From positions 3,968,001 through 4,032,000 of the forward strand of contig NZ_CP022437.1 in assembly GCF_002224365.1 (NCBI RefSeq): DNA of 64,000 bases, in the 5' to 3' direction. The stretch is from Virgibacillus necropolis (GTDB taxonomy: Bacteria; Bacillota; Bacilli; Bacillales; Amphibacillaceae). A program made the translations under genes and the position numbers. This document shows positions 44,512-53,565 of the stretch, piece after piece (position 1 is the stretch's first letter; each line of letters opens with the position of its first letter). A model generated the notes under the pieces. That model did no database searches. It worked only from the letters and a program-made list of their open reading frames with translations, and was not told where the DNA came from.

Positions 44512-45066
44512 TTATTGCCACCTTATTCCTTCTATATAGTTTTCTACTGCTTTGTTGTCAGATAAGATTACCAAATTACTATTATATGTATATATCTTTT
44601 TCAATATCTCTGATTTTTCTTTTTCAAAAAGCCTATTCCACTTGAACATTTTCCAAAATATCTTGAAAGAGGGAACGTAATTAACCTTTTCACGGCCAAG
44701 TTTTTGCAATAAGAACCTGCGTATAATTCTGTATATCCTAATAAAATAATTTATATCTAAAAAAATAATAACATCCGCTCGCTCAAAACTTTTTATTACC
44801 CAATCAACGCTGTGGACACCTTCGACTATCCACGCGTCCACGTTTACTATTTTAAAAAAATATTCATCTCTTTCCTGAGAAGATCTTTTCACATCGTGTA
44901 CATCTTCATTTTCACGTCTATTCCAAACCACATTGTCTAGTTCATAATGGGCTATATTCATCTTTTTCGACAATCTTCTAGCAAAGGTTGTTTTTCCGCT
45001 TCCAACTGATCCAATAATATGTATTTTTTTGGGTTTCACATGATCATCATTTAAATTAAATTTCAC
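44512..45066 (-). CDS. P-loop kinase-like protein (FlaR / adenylate kinase-related)
   Basis: 184 aa. P-loop GSVGSGKTTFARRLS at residues 19-33; HYELDNVVWNRR and WIVEGVHSVDWVIKSFERADVIIFLD are typical of the 'DNA topology modulation protein' (FlaR) family, small kinases of uncertain substrate. Starts with GTG 45066 overlapping the NUDIX stop (GTGA), so coupled to it. Confidence 0.88.
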   Translation of the reverse strand: MKFNLNDDHVKPKKIHIIGSVGSGKTTFARRLSKKMNIAHYELDNVVWNRRENEDVHDVKRSSQERDEYFFKIVNVDAWIVEGVHSVDWVIKSFERADVIIFLDINYFIRIYRIIRRFLLQKLGREKVNYVPSFKIFWKMFKWNRLFEKEKSEILKKIYTYNSNLVILSDNKAVENYIEGIRWQ

Positions 45067-45476
45067 TTGTTAAACTCCACTAGAAATGGATAATCTTCTT
45101 CATTTAAACAACTTACGATTCTTTCGCGAAAATTGTTCCATGTCACCATTTCCAGAGCCTCGTTGAGTGGGAAATAACCAACTTCTAGACTCTCACTGCT
45201 AGTTGTCAATTTCCCACCAACTGGTTTACCCAAAAACAATGTATTACAAATACTTCTAGAAACGTTTTGGTATATTCCGCAAAACTTTATTATTTCAATA
45301 TCAACTCCCGACTCTTCTTTAGTTTCTCTAATTGCCGCTTCATTCAAAGTCTCGCCCTCTTCTACTTGACCGCCAGGCATTTCCCAACCTCTACGCGGGC
45401 CTTTGATAAGCAATAGTTGACCTTTTTCATTGAGAACGATTGCTGCTGCGGATACGATATGTTTCGGAATACTCAT
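45063..45476 (-). CDS. NUDIX hydrolase
   Basis: 137 aa. NUDIX box at residues 35-57 (GGQVEEGETLNEAAIRETKEESG). MSIPKHIVSAAAIVLNEKGQLLLIKGPRRGWEMPGG is like MutT-type enzymes. Start preceded by GGAGG. Translationally coupled to the kinase gene. The second NUDIX gene of this stretch (the other at 42577) is only distantly similar, so not a recent duplication. Confidence 0.92.
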   Translation of the reverse strand: MSIPKHIVSAAAIVLNEKGQLLLIKGPRRGWEMPGGQVEEGETLNEAAIRETKEESGVDIEIIKFCGIYQNVSRSICNTLFLGKPVGGKLTTSSESLEVGYFPLNEALEMVTWNNFRERIVSCLNEEDYPFLVEFNK

Positions 45477-45494
45477 GTAGTACCTCCATCTTTT

Positions 45495-45914
45495 CTAATA
45501 GAAAGTCATATGTTTTTTATCTTTTTTATAGTAGTTCATCCGATCCTGTAGGGTACCTGTATGAAACTCAAATTTATGTCCATCGGGATCGGTAAAATAA
45601 ATGGATAGCTTATCCTGCCCATCTCTTTTTCTGCCTTCAAGAATGTTTACATCAAGCTTTTCAAGATGTTCACAAGCCTCATCAAATTCACTCTCATTAA
45701 TACTAAATGCAGTATGTGTATAGGACTCTTTAATCTCCTGACGCGGAATATCTTTTTCCAAATTTAGCGCAAGCCATATTCCATTTACATCAAAATAAGC
45801 AGTTGTCTTTCCTTTGACGAGTAGCTTTGCATGAAACACATCTTGATAAAACTCAATTGACTTTTCCAGATCCGAAACAGAAAGTAAAAGATGATTAATA
45901 CCTTTGATTTGCAT
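45495..45914 (-). CDS. fosB: FosB metallothiol transferase (fosfomycin resistance)
   Basis: 139 aa VOC-fold enzyme that opens fosfomycin with bacillithiol. Metal ligands H8, H67 and E116 are present in [24 protein letters not shown] and [10 protein letters not shown]; the C-terminus [21 protein letters not shown] and IPRQEI match FosB closely. Chromosomal fosB is common in bacilli; expected intrinsic fosfomycin resistance. Adjacent to two further VOC proteins. Confidence 0.94.
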   Translation of the reverse strand: MQIKGINHLLLSVSDLEKSIEFYQDVFHAKLLVKGKTTAYFDVNGIWLALNLEKDIPRQEIKESYTHTAFSINESEFDEACEHLEKLDVNILEGRKRDGQDKLSIYFTDPDGHKFEFHTGTLQDRMNYYKKDKKHMTFY

Positions 45915-45933
45915 ACAAGCACCTCCTTCTATA

Positions 45934-46332
45934 TTATTTGGGAGCCACCAATTCTACTTTCATTCTATCAGGGTCTTCGAAATACACCGCATAATGGTCT
46001 TCCCCACCTGCAAAAGGGTGTTGATTGGGATACAAAATAGTAATCCTTTTTTCTCTTAATCTATCTGTTACTTTATCCACATGCTCACGTGATTCTGCAT
46101 GAAATGCTAAATGATTTAGTCCTACCCTACATCGGTGATAAGGAACATCAAGAAATCGTTCGTCAGTCTGGACAAAAACGATGTAGGTATCACCAAGCTT
46201 AAAGCTTTGTCCCGCGTCCCACTTTTGGAAAACATGATAACCCAGGTCCTCCAAAAACCAGCCCCAAAATTCAATTGAACCCTTTATATCAGAAACATAT
46301 AGTTCGACATGATGGATCAATCCTTTAGTCAT
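45934..46332 (-). CDS. VOC family (glyoxalase-like) protein
   Basis: 132 aa from ATG 46332, 8 nt after GGAGG (the frame extends 8 codons upstream). VOC fold: [69 protein letters not shown]. The paired His/Glu positions suggest a metal site. The substrate is unknown. Between fosB and another VOC gene in one run. Confidence 0.88.
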   Translation of the reverse strand: MTKGLIHHVELYVSDIKGSIEFWGWFLEDLGYHVFQKWDAGQSFKLGDTYIVFVQTDERFLDVPYHRCRVGLNHLAFHAESREHVDKVTDRLREKRITILYPNQHPFAGGEDHYAVYFEDPDRMKVELVAPK

Positions 46333-46348
46333 CTCCACTTCCTCCAAT

Positions 46349-46780
46349 TTACTCAATAATCAACATATCGTTTTCATCAAACTCCCAGTTGTCACCAAAT
46401 GCGACTTCCCAATGATAGCCATCTGGATCTGAGAAATAACCGCTATAGCCTCCCCAAAATACACGCTCAGGAGGTTTTACAATGGTAGCTCCTGCCTTTT
46501 TAGCCATTTCCATAACTTCGTCAACCTCTTTCGCTGACTTTGCATTGTATGCTAGTGTTATTCCCGAAAAACCCTTTCTAGTAGTTGATTCGTTTTCGTT
46601 TACATCCTTGACCAGTTCATCTAAGGGATATAGAGCTAACTTTGTTCCAGCATTATTAAAGAAAACAACAACCGGGTTTTCACTTTCTTCTGATGTCTCA
46701 AAGCCTAAACCATCCCGAAAGAACTTTAACGATTGACCAATATTTGTTACACCAAGTGTTATAAGATTCAATCTATTCAT
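46349..46780 (-). CDS. VOC family protein
   Basis: 143 aa from ATG 46780, 9 nt after AAGGAG. LNLITLGVTNIGQSLKFFRDGLGF at the start, VVFFNNAGTKLALYPLDELVKDVN, and GGYSGYFSDPDGYHWEVAFGDNWEFDENDML at the end. Resembles the bleomycin-resistance/glyoxalase branch often annotated in bacilli without function. The active-site His is replaced in the first half (LITLG), so it may be non-enzymatic. Confidence 0.87.
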   Translation of the reverse strand: MNRLNLITLGVTNIGQSLKFFRDGLGFETSEESENPVVVFFNNAGTKLALYPLDELVKDVNENESTTRKGFSGITLAYNAKSAKEVDEVMEMAKKAGATIVKPPERVFWGGYSGYFSDPDGYHWEVAFGDNWEFDENDMLIIE

Positions 46781-46907
46781 TTTAAAGTTCTCCTTCATCT
46801 ATTTATTTTTCCCCGGACGTGGGGACAGGTTTATTGTCCCACAATGATAGAAGTCTTCTAACAAACAAGTTCCTGACATTTTTCACCGTATTACATTTCC
46901 AGGTGGA

Positions 46908-46937
46908 AAGGGACAAGGTTCCTGTGAACTGTCCCTT
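46908..46937 (-). terminator. Terminator after the MFS gene
   Basis: AAGGGACA / TGTCCCTT hairpin; a second one (GTGGGGACA / TGTCCCAC) follows at 46819-46842. Together they separate the MFS gene from the VOC/fosB run. T tracts are poor. Confidence 0.5.
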
Positions 46938-46954
46938 CGTCCCTCTATACTGAT

Positions 46955-48175
46955 TTAATCATCACTCACATCTTGATAGTTCTCTGGAAAACAGTTTTTG
47001 TTGACGGTAAGATATATAGCGGCACTAGCCAACAAAAATCCAGCCAAAAGAAATACATACCTCACGCCAAAAATCTCCGCAATTGCTCCCATCATTAGAG
47101 AAGATAATCCAAACGTTAGAGAAATCAGAGCACTTTGGGCACCATACAATTTAGGTAGCTCTTCTGGAGTTGCCTCTAATTGTATATACGTGTCGTAGGC
47201 TATTGATTTCACTTGCTCAACAATTCCAAAAAGAACAGAAAACACTAAAGCCATCCATGCAACTGAATTAAGGCCATACATGAAGGTAATGATACTTACA
47301 CCAAAGGAAGTAGCGATCATAATTTTTTTCAAATGGCGTTCAACAATACTAAAATACTTCGAACAAAACACCCCACCTATCAGTAGACCAATAAAGAAAG
47401 TAGTATTTATATACCCCCACCAGGATTCAGACTTTTCCAACACCTCTGAAACAAAAACATAGATGATAGCTGCAATCCACACAACATTTGCTATTGCTTC
47501 AATAAAGAACACCACATGAAGGCTTCGAAAAAGTGAGGAATTCCAAATGATTTTCCAGCTTCCCTTCAAAACCCCACCTAGATTAGCATTCTCATCTTTC
47601 ACATGAAATGGTGTCGAATCCACAATCCTACTAATCATAATAGAAGATACGACAAACAAACAAAACGTAACCCAAATAACATATTTTCCGCCAATTAATG
47701 CGACAATTATGCCCCCAAGAGCCCAACCCCCAAGTTGAATGGTTTGGTCTATGACTGATACAAAGCTATTTGCCTTCACGATTTCTTGTTTATCTACAAC
47801 TCTTGGTAACATGGCTCCGGTTGCTGGCATCGCCCATCCATCCAAAAAGGCAATCACCAATATAAAAACAATCAGAACCCAAATAGATGGAATGGATTGT
47901 AAACTCACCCAAGATGCTAAACCTAACAAAACAATTGTCTTTCCAATCTGAGAGCCCACCAAGAGTGTTTTCAATTTATATTTATTGAATAATACTGGTG
48001 AAATGAATCCACTTAGGAAACGTCCAAAAGTATTAATAAATGGCAACAATGCTAGATAAAATACAGACTCGGATACTGAATACAAGGTTGATATAAGCCC
48101 AACGATGTAAAATACATCACCAAAATTAGCTAACGACTGCCCTATCCATAAGAAACGAAAGGAATTATTTTTCAT
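46955..48175 (-). CDS. MFS transporter
   Basis: 406 aa from ATG 48175 (8 nt after AAGGGG; an upstream ATG 30 nt earlier lacks a site). About 12 helices. FLWIGQSLANFGDVFYIVGL and FPFINTFGRFLSGFISP-type loops match the MFS_3/enterobactin-exporter-like group, expected to export a small molecule. 54 nt before it lies... the second MFS gene on the same strand, so the two may be cotranscribed. The substrate is unknown. Confidence 0.88.
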   Translation of the reverse strand: MKNNSFRFLWIGQSLANFGDVFYIVGLISTLYSVSESVFYLALLPFINTFGRFLSGFISPVLFNKYKLKTLLVGSQIGKTIVLLGLASWVSLQSIPSIWVLIVFILVIAFLDGWAMPATGAMLPRVVDKQEIVKANSFVSVIDQTIQLGGWALGGIIVALIGGKYVIWVTFCLFVVSSIMISRIVDSTPFHVKDENANLGGVLKGSWKIIWNSSLFRSLHVVFFIEAIANVVWIAAIIYVFVSEVLEKSESWWGYINTTFFIGLLIGGVFCSKYFSIVERHLKKIMIATSFGVSIITFMYGLNSVAWMALVFSVLFGIVEQVKSIAYDTYIQLEATPEELPKLYGAQSALISLTFGLSSLMMGAIAEIFGVRYVFLLAGFLLASAAIYLTVNKNCFPENYQDVSDD

Positions 48176-48258
48176 CTTTACTACCCCTTTTTTATCATTT
48201 TTCAATTAGATGAAAAAAAGGTAGATTACATACTCTGATACCTCACTTATTCAGTTTT

Positions 48259-49473
48259 CTACTCTATTCCAAACGAAGAGAGCGGTTTTTTCAGGTGCTT
48301 TTGTACATAGGAAATTAAGCTATTCACCAGTAATAGGACAGCACAAAGTGATAATGCCAATACTGGATTGATTAATTCCGCAACGACACCTGCGAATCCA
48401 ATGGCTATTATGACAACAATTCCTGCTAGTAGAATTCCGCCACTGCTCACTCGAGCTAAAAAGCTATCGGAAGTGATTGTTTGCCTGGCTGCACCATTGA
48501 TGACAAAAGCCATCGATAGTGCACCATCAAATAAAAACATACCTGCAAAAGCACTCCACAAGGTAGAAGATATTGCAATGAGCATAACACCAAGTCCTGA
48601 TACTACTAATATTGTTCCATATAGCTTATTCCAGTGCATATCTTTAACTCGGTGCATCAGAAAGATCCCAACAATATTACCTGCCCCAGCACCTGATAGT
48701 AGAATCCCTGTCTCGGCAGCGGTTAACCCCAATACTTGGTTCGCATAAACGATTGCGAGCAAACTTACCGAGTGTGTACTAAAATTAAGAACAGCGAGAT
48801 TGAGTGTAATGAATCGCTGAATTTTAGTTGAAAACAATAGTTTAAGACCAACCAATACTTGTTTCCATGAGCCTTTCTCAGTTGATTGCTGATTTTTATT
48901 AGAAACTTTTTCTCGAATCGTTAAACAAGCAATCCCGATAAAGGATAGTAAAAATGAAAATGCATCAATTCCGAGCGTCGCAGCAGCGCCGATCGCTGTC
49001 AATGCAAAACCAGCTAGTAATGGCCCTATCAACGTACTAACAGCGTCAGCAGCTTCCAAATAATTATATGCTTCTACAAGGCGTTTTCGGCCAGCAATCC
49101 CTGGCAGTAAAGAGTTAATGGAAATGGTGAAAAATAACCCCGCTATACCTGTGATAAATAAGATTGAAGAAATCACCATAACATTGAACTGATCAATATA
49201 GATAACAAATACCAGTAAGGACATCATAATCGCACGAATCAATTCCGCTGACATCGCTATTTTCTTCTTCGGTCTGTTTTCAATCCAAACTCCTACTGGA
49301 AGCGAAAAAAGTAATGGGGCGATATGTGTGCTTATCGCTACGATTGCAGCTTTTATTGGTGAGTCAGTAATCTCGAGAACAATCCAAGGAATAACAAGCT
49401 CACTAAACCTTCCACCAAAAATAGAAACGAGTTGACCCAACCACAACATGAGAAAATTTCTTTCTCGCAACAT
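48259..49473 (-). CDS. MFS transporter
   Basis: 404 aa, 12 helices, begins NFLMLWLGQLVSIFGGRFSELVIPWIVLE, the MFS_3 pattern; WIENRPKKKIAMSAELIRA is the cytoplasmic motif between helices 2 and 3. ATG 49473 after GAGGTG. Shares its layout with the neighbour at 46955 but the sequence is clearly different. A Fur-box-like palindrome lies about 80 bp upstream (49556-49574), which would fit iron-linked export, unproven. Confidence 0.88.
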   Translation of the reverse strand: MLRERNFLMLWLGQLVSIFGGRFSELVIPWIVLEITDSPIKAAIVAISTHIAPLLFSLPVGVWIENRPKKKIAMSAELIRAIMMSLLVFVIYIDQFNVMVISSILFITGIAGLFFTISINSLLPGIAGRKRLVEAYNYLEAADAVSTLIGPLLAGFALTAIGAAATLGIDAFSFLLSFIGIACLTIREKVSNKNQQSTEKGSWKQVLVGLKLLFSTKIQRFITLNLAVLNFSTHSVSLLAIVYANQVLGLTAAETGILLSGAGAGNIVGIFLMHRVKDMHWNKLYGTILVVSGLGVMLIAISSTLWSAFAGMFLFDGALSMAFVINGAARQTITSDSFLARVSSGGILLAGIVVIIAIGFAGVVAELINPVLALSLCAVLLLVNSLISYVQKHLKKPLSSFGIE

Positions 49474-49555
49474 GCTTACACCTCAAATTTAAAACGTGTC
49501 TATTCAATTTTTGGGTATTCATTCTATTTTACATCGCGTTAGTCCTCCGTTATTT

Positions 49556-49574
49556 AATAATAGTGATTATTATT
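49556..49574. promoter_or_regulatory. Fur-box-like palindrome
   Basis: AATAATAGTGATTATTATT, a 19-bp palindrome with mismatches only at the centre. It agrees with the Fur consensus at 13 of 19 positions by my count. Placed in the promoter region of the MFS gene at 48259-49473. In an AT-rich genome this can arise by chance. Confidence 0.35.
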
Positions 49575-49636
49575 TTATACCAAAGTGTCGTAATTGTGAA
49601 GTAATTTTCAGAATGTTTTCACGGGAATAGGCTGGT

Positions 49637-50887
49637 CTATTTTGTTAACATTTTCACCCTAACAAACTTGCGCTTTCCAACCTGCAATACTAGCCCATTA
49701 TGAATCGTTACACTAAAATTAGGATCTTCCACCTTTTTTTGATTCAAGCGAATTCCACCATTTTTTATCATACGGCGAGCTTCACTCTTAGATGGGAGTA
49801 GACCTAAATCAGTGATCAGATCTACGATACCTATCGTAGCTTCCTTTTCCCATGTAACCTCTGGAATTTCATCTGGCATTTGATTTTTTTGAAAAACGGT
49901 TAGGAAATATTCCTTACTTGTTTCGGCAGTAGCATTGTCATAAAGCATTTCGACAAACGAGAAAGCTAATCGGACTTTTGCATCACGAGGATGAAGGGTT
50001 TCCTTTTTTAGTTGATCCATTATTTCAGCCACTTCATCAATAGATAGATTAGATGCTAATTCAAAATACTTACCAATCAGTTCATCGCGAATCGACATCG
50101 TCTTTCCAAAGATATCGTTAGGTTTCTCATCGATTCCGATATAATTTTTCTTGGACTTAGACATCTTTTCTACACCGTCTAACCCCTCTAACAACGGTAG
50201 CAACATGACAACCTGCTTTTCTTTTCCAAATTGTTCTTGAATTTGACGACCAAATAACACGTTGAATTCCTGATCCGTTCCGCCTAATTCGATATCAGAT
50301 TCGAGCATCAATGAATCATATCCTTGCATAACAGGGTAGAAAAACTCCTGCAGGTAAATAGGTTTATTTTCCTTGTATCGATTATGAAAGTCATTTCGTT
50401 CGAGCATTCTTGCAACCGTTACGTTACTTGCTAGTTGTAAAACTTCAGCAAAATCAAGTTTAGATAACCATTTCGCATTATAATGCAATTCTACTGCTTC
50501 CATATCGATAATTTTTCCAAACTGCTCAAAATAGGTTTGGGCATTGTGCCGCACTTCTTTATCTGTCAACGTAACTCTAGCACTTGTTTTACCAGTTGGA
50601 TCACCAATTTTACCTGTGAAGTCACCGATAATGAGCTGAATCGTATGGCCTAAGTCTTGAAATTGTTTTAGTTTATTTAATACAACCGTATGGCCAATGT
50701 GGATGTCAGGCGCAGTTGGATCCAGACCTAGTTTTACCTTTAATGGTTGATTCTTAAGAATGGATTTAGCAATTTTTTGCTTGAATTCTTTATCAGGAAT
50801 AATGCCATCTACACCGTAAGCTAAAATATTGTATTGCCGTGCAAGTTCCTTTTGCTGTTCTTCCGTTAATTGTTCTATATAGTTCAT
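49637..50887 (-). CDS. tyrS: Tyrosyl-tRNA synthetase
   Basis: 416 aa from ATG 50887 (GAGGGG 8 nt upstream). Class I signature DIHIGH at residues 61-66 and KMSKS around residue 238; GDFTGKIGDPTGKT, ELGGTDQEFNVLFGR and the C-terminal S4 domain (LPSKSEARRMIKNGGIRLNQKKV) are complete. Charges tRNA-Tyr. Expression is controlled by the tyrosine T-box leader upstream. The frame extends 14 codons further into the leader, but the AUG at 50887 has the ribosome site. Confidence 0.97.
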   Translation of the reverse strand: MNYIEQLTEEQQKELARQYNILAYGVDGIIPDKEFKQKIAKSILKNQPLKVKLGLDPTAPDIHIGHTVVLNKLKQFQDLGHTIQLIIGDFTGKIGDPTGKTSARVTLTDKEVRHNAQTYFEQFGKIIDMEAVELHYNAKWLSKLDFAEVLQLASNVTVARMLERNDFHNRYKENKPIYLQEFFYPVMQGYDSLMLESDIELGGTDQEFNVLFGRQIQEQFGKEKQVVMLLPLLEGLDGVEKMSKSKKNYIGIDEKPNDIFGKTMSIRDELIGKYFELASNLSIDEVAEIMDQLKKETLHPRDAKVRLAFSFVEMLYDNATAETSKEYFLTVFQKNQMPDEIPEVTWEKEATIGIVDLITDLGLLPSKSEARRMIKNGGIRLNQKKVEDPNFSVTIHNGLVLQVGKRKFVRVKMLTK

Positions 50888-50918
50888 TTCTAATCCCCCT
50901 CGTATAAAATATAAAATA

Positions 50919-51168
50919 CAAAAAGACACATCCCAATCAAGGGACGTGTCTTATCACGCGTTACCACCCAAGTTGAAGACCAAGGCCTTCCGCTTAAACA
51001 AGCTATCGGTTTTACCGTCTTATACTAATAACCAAATTTGGTTTTCATAAAAGAAGCTCAGGAAGGTAATTCATCTAGATACTTGTATCGATTTGCAGCA
51101 CCCATCGACTTTCTGAAACAACGAAATCTACACTACTTATTTCCGTCAACGCTAATTGCTATTAAGTT
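50919..51168 (-). promoter_or_regulatory. Tyrosine T-box leader of tyrS
   Basis: On the minus strand the leader contains the T-box core TGGGTGGTAACGCG (50970-50957), then a terminator AAGACACGTCCC / GGGATGTGTCTT with TTTTTG (to 50919). In stem I, the specifier-like stretch GAATTACC holds a UAC (Tyr) codon. Uncharged tRNA-Tyr should stabilise the antiterminator and allow tyrS transcription. Confidence 0.93.
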
Positions 51169-51174
51169 AGAAAT

Positions 51175-51203
51175 ATAGTACGTCTTTTCAAGTGTAATGT
51201 CAA
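51175..51203 (-). promoter_or_regulatory. tyrS promoter
   Basis: Minus strand TTGACA (51203-51198), 17-bp spacer, TACTAT (51180-51175), with transcription starting near 51168 at the head of the T-box leader. Confidence 0.8.
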
Positions 51204-51312
51204 TGCTATTTTCATTCGTAATGATGATTCTGAGTCAGCCTCAAGATGGATGCATGAAAATTATAAATACTTTATACTTCTGTGTAAGGAAAACTTTTGG
51301 GAGGAATTCGTA

Positions 51313-53103
51313 ATGAAGAAAGTAATTAGTGAAAATTGGGATCTTGATTCTCTATATCCAGATGGTAAGGAATCAAAAAGGTTAAACGAGTTAATTTCAG
51401 ATCTAAAGCAGGGCATGAAAGGCTTACAAGAAAATGTTCAAACGTTTGATCAACATGATACGCAAGACTTGGTTGACTTTTTTCAAAAGGTGCAGGAATA
51501 CATCAGCAAAGCTTTTGAGCTAGATGAATTCCTGATTTGTCTATATTCCGTGAATGTGGATGATCCCGATGTTGCCAAGTTGATTGATGAAAGTGAGAAA
51601 ATTAAAGCTGATATTGAATCATTGAAAATGGATATGGATGAATTATTAGTAAGACTTTCAAAAACAGATTGGCAAGAATTGCTGCAACATCACGGAGTGA
51701 AAGAATACCAATTTTACTTAGAAGAACGTAAACAAAAAATGGAAGATAAATTGCCAATTGAAATGGAAAAGGTGATAAATCAACTTTCCATTAATGGATT
51801 TATTGGATGGGAAGATTATTATGAACAAATGATGGGAAACTTACGAATTCCGGTTGAAAAAGATGGCCAACAAGAAGAAATGTCGATTGGTCAGGCTCAA
51901 AGTTATGCTATGTTTTCAAGTGATCGATCGATACGTCAGAAAACCGCTCGAAAGATTGTTGAGATCTGTAGAGAACAAGCGGAGTCATTTGCCACAGTCC
52001 TCAATCGAATTAATGGATTCAGGTTAGATGTATATAAACAACGCGGCTGGAATAACGTTTTGAAGGAAGCAATGGAACAGAATAGAATCAAAGAACAAAC
52101 TGTAAAGACGATGGTTTCAGCCATCAAGAAAAATAAAGAAATCGTACAGTCATTTTTACAACGAAAAGCTCAAGTAATGAAATTAGAAAAATTGAGTTGG
52201 TATGACACGGACACCCCGAGCTTTACTTCTAATAAAAAGGTTTCCTATAGTGAAGCAGCTGATATAGTGATTACGCAATTTCATAAATTTAGTGAAAAGT
52301 TAGGTGTGTTTGCAGAAAAGGCATTTCATGAAGGTTGGGTTGAAGCTGAAGATCGGAAAGGAAAAATGCATGGCGGTTTCTGTGCATTTATGCCGCTAAA
52401 AAAGGAAAGCCGTATTTTCCTAACCTTCACAGGGAGCTATCAAGATGTCGTGACGATTGCCCATGAGCTTGGTCACGCTTATCATAATTATATATTGCAG
52501 GATGAACCAGCGTTTTCACAAGAAACCAGTACGAGTGTTGCAGAAACAGCTTCCACCTTTGCTGAAAATTTAGTACTGGATGCTGCAATCGAACAGGCAT
52601 CTACTGATGAAGATAAACTATCCTTACTAGAAATGAAAATCTTAAATGGTTTGAAATACCAAGTAACCGTACCAGCTATGTTTGAATTTGAACAACGGCT
52701 GTATGATAAACGAAAGGACGCACCACTTACCGCAGATGAGATATCAAATTTGATGGAAGGAATGATAAAGGACGTTTACGGAGATACTGTCGATGAAAAT
52801 AATAAGTATTTCTGGATGACTATCCCACATTTTTATCATACAGATTTAGCATTCTACAACATTCCATATACAATCGGTTATTTATTTAGTAATGGAATTT
52901 ATGCATTAGCTAAAGAACAGGGCGACCAGTTCTCTGAGCAGTATGATGCCTTATTGCGGAACTCAGGAAGAATGACGGTTGAACAATTAGCAGGGCGTTA
53001 CCTGAACAAGGATATCGAAGAAAAGGAATTTTGGGAAGCTTCCCTACAACCAACTATTGAAGCAATACACGAGTATTTAGAGTTGACGGAAAAGATGATA
53101 TAG
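51313..53103 (+). CDS. pepF: Oligoendopeptidase F (M3 family)
   Basis: Cytoplasmic zinc metallopeptidase that cuts oligopeptides. 596 aa from ATG 51313, 8 nt after GGGAGG; the longer frame from 51250 lacks a site. Zinc motif HELGH with H384 (TIAHELGHAYHNYIL) and the downstream glutamate in SVAETASTFAENLV. MHGGFCAFMPLKKESRIFLTFTGSYQDV is conserved in the PepF subfamily. N-terminal helical PepF domain from residue 110. Divergent from tyrS. Confidence 0.94.
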   Translation: MKKVISENWDLDSLYPDGKESKRLNELISDLKQGMKGLQENVQTFDQHDTQDLVDFFQKVQEYISKAFELDEFLICLYSVNVDDPDVAKLIDESEKIKADIESLKMDMDELLVRLSKTDWQELLQHHGVKEYQFYLEERKQKMEDKLPIEMEKVINQLSINGFIGWEDYYEQMMGNLRIPVEKDGQQEEMSIGQAQSYAMFSSDRSIRQKTARKIVEICREQAESFATVLNRINGFRLDVYKQRGWNNVLKEAMEQNRIKEQTVKTMVSAIKKNKEIVQSFLQRKAQVMKLEKLSWYDTDTPSFTSNKKVSYSEAADIVITQFHKFSEKLGVFAEKAFHEGWVEAEDRKGKMHGGFCAFMPLKKESRIFLTFTGSYQDVVTIAHELGHAYHNYILQDEPAFSQETSTSVAETASTFAENLVLDAAIEQASTDEDKLSLLEMKILNGLKYQVTVPAMFEFEQRLYDKRKDAPLTADEISNLMEGMIKDVYGDTVDENNKYFWMTIPHFYHTDLAFYNIPYTIGYLFSNGIYALAKEQGDQFSEQYDALLRNSGRMTVEQLAGRYLNKDIEEKEFWEASLQPTIEAIHEYLELTEKMI

Positions 53104-53232
53104 ATATTGAAAAAGGGAACAGTTTAACATTCACCTTCTAAAGGTATTATTAACATGGGCCTTTACTGTCCTCTTACTAAATGTATAGGGAGTACGTATT
53201 CCTTTTGAAATGATAACGTAATAAATTAGTAG
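53104..53232. other. Non-coding stretch after pepF
   Basis: 130 bp, AT-rich, no ORF. No clean intrinsic terminator for pepF was found; the next strong one on the plus strand is at 53351-53400. Confidence 0.4.
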
Positions 53233-53261
53233 TTGTTTTATTGAAATCAATAGAATACAAT
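53233..53261 (+). promoter_or_regulatory. Promoter of the putative antisense RNA
   Basis: TTGTTT (53233-53238), 17-bp spacer, TACAAT (53256-53261). Predicted transcript starts near 53268 and runs into the terminator at 53351-53400. Confidence 0.6.
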
Positions 53262-53267
53262 AAAAAG

Positions 53268-53400
53268 GTAATTAAAAAAGGCGAGTCGTAAGTGTCCGCT
53301 TACGACTCGGACAGTATCCGCAAGGTACGGCGACTTCGTTTTCGGGATTGAAAAAAGTAATTATCCAGTTAACTCAATCGACAGGGTGATTACTTTTTTT
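53268..53400 (+). ncRNA. Putative antitoxin RNA, antisense to the toxin mRNA 3' end
   Basis: No ORF. A perfect 11-bp hairpin CGAGTCGTAAG / CTTACGACTCG lies near the 5' end (53282-53309), a second one GTATCC...GGTAC follows, and the transcript would end at the AT-rich terminator 53351-53400. The last ~50 nt are complementary to the 3' end of the toxin transcript from the other strand. Layout as in RatA, SR4 and SR5 of B. subtilis. Predicted only from promoter, structure and position. Confidence 0.55.
53351..53400. terminator. Bidirectional terminator shared by toxin mRNA and antisense RNA
   Basis: Stem AAAAAAGTAATTATCC / GGGTGATTACTTTTTTT, with A and T runs on either side so it can stop both convergent transcripts. 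The toxin stop codon (53390-53392) lies in the stem. Confidence 0.8.
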
Positions 53401-53476
53401 CATGGCTGTTTACAATTAACAACACAAGCGTCGAAGACATAAGCATCAACTCAATAACTTTGTCAATTGGTATCAC
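53390..53476 (-). CDS. Putative type I toxin peptide (holin-like/BsrG-like)
   Basis: 28 aa from GTG 53476: a hydrophobic helix with charged ends (IPIDKVIELMLMSSTLVLLIVNSHEKK), the pattern of BsrE/BsrG/'putative holin-like toxin' peptides of bacilli. The ribosome site GGGGG (53490-53486) is 9 nt upstream. Alternative start ATG 53485 gives 31 aa but abuts the site. The site is locked in hairpin CCCCTT-AAAGA-AAGGGG (53503-53487). Toxicity would be membrane disruption; not demonstrated by sequence alone. Confidence 0.65.
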   Translation of the reverse strand: MIPIDKVIELMLMSSTLVLLIVNSHEKK

Positions 53477-53485
53477 GAGCTTCAT

Positions 53486-53503
53486 CCCCCTTTCTTTAAG
53501 GGG
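53486..53503 (-). promoter_or_regulatory. RBS-sequestering hairpin of the toxin mRNA
   Basis: CCCCTT pairs with AAGGGG of the ribosome site AAAGGGGG, leaving a five-base loop. This would keep translation low, as in known type I toxin mRNAs. Confidence 0.6.
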
Positions 53504-53565
53504 TGTAAGCCACCAGTGTAAAAGAATTTATTACTCTTACTCACCCTGCATTACCCGTCCCCAAC

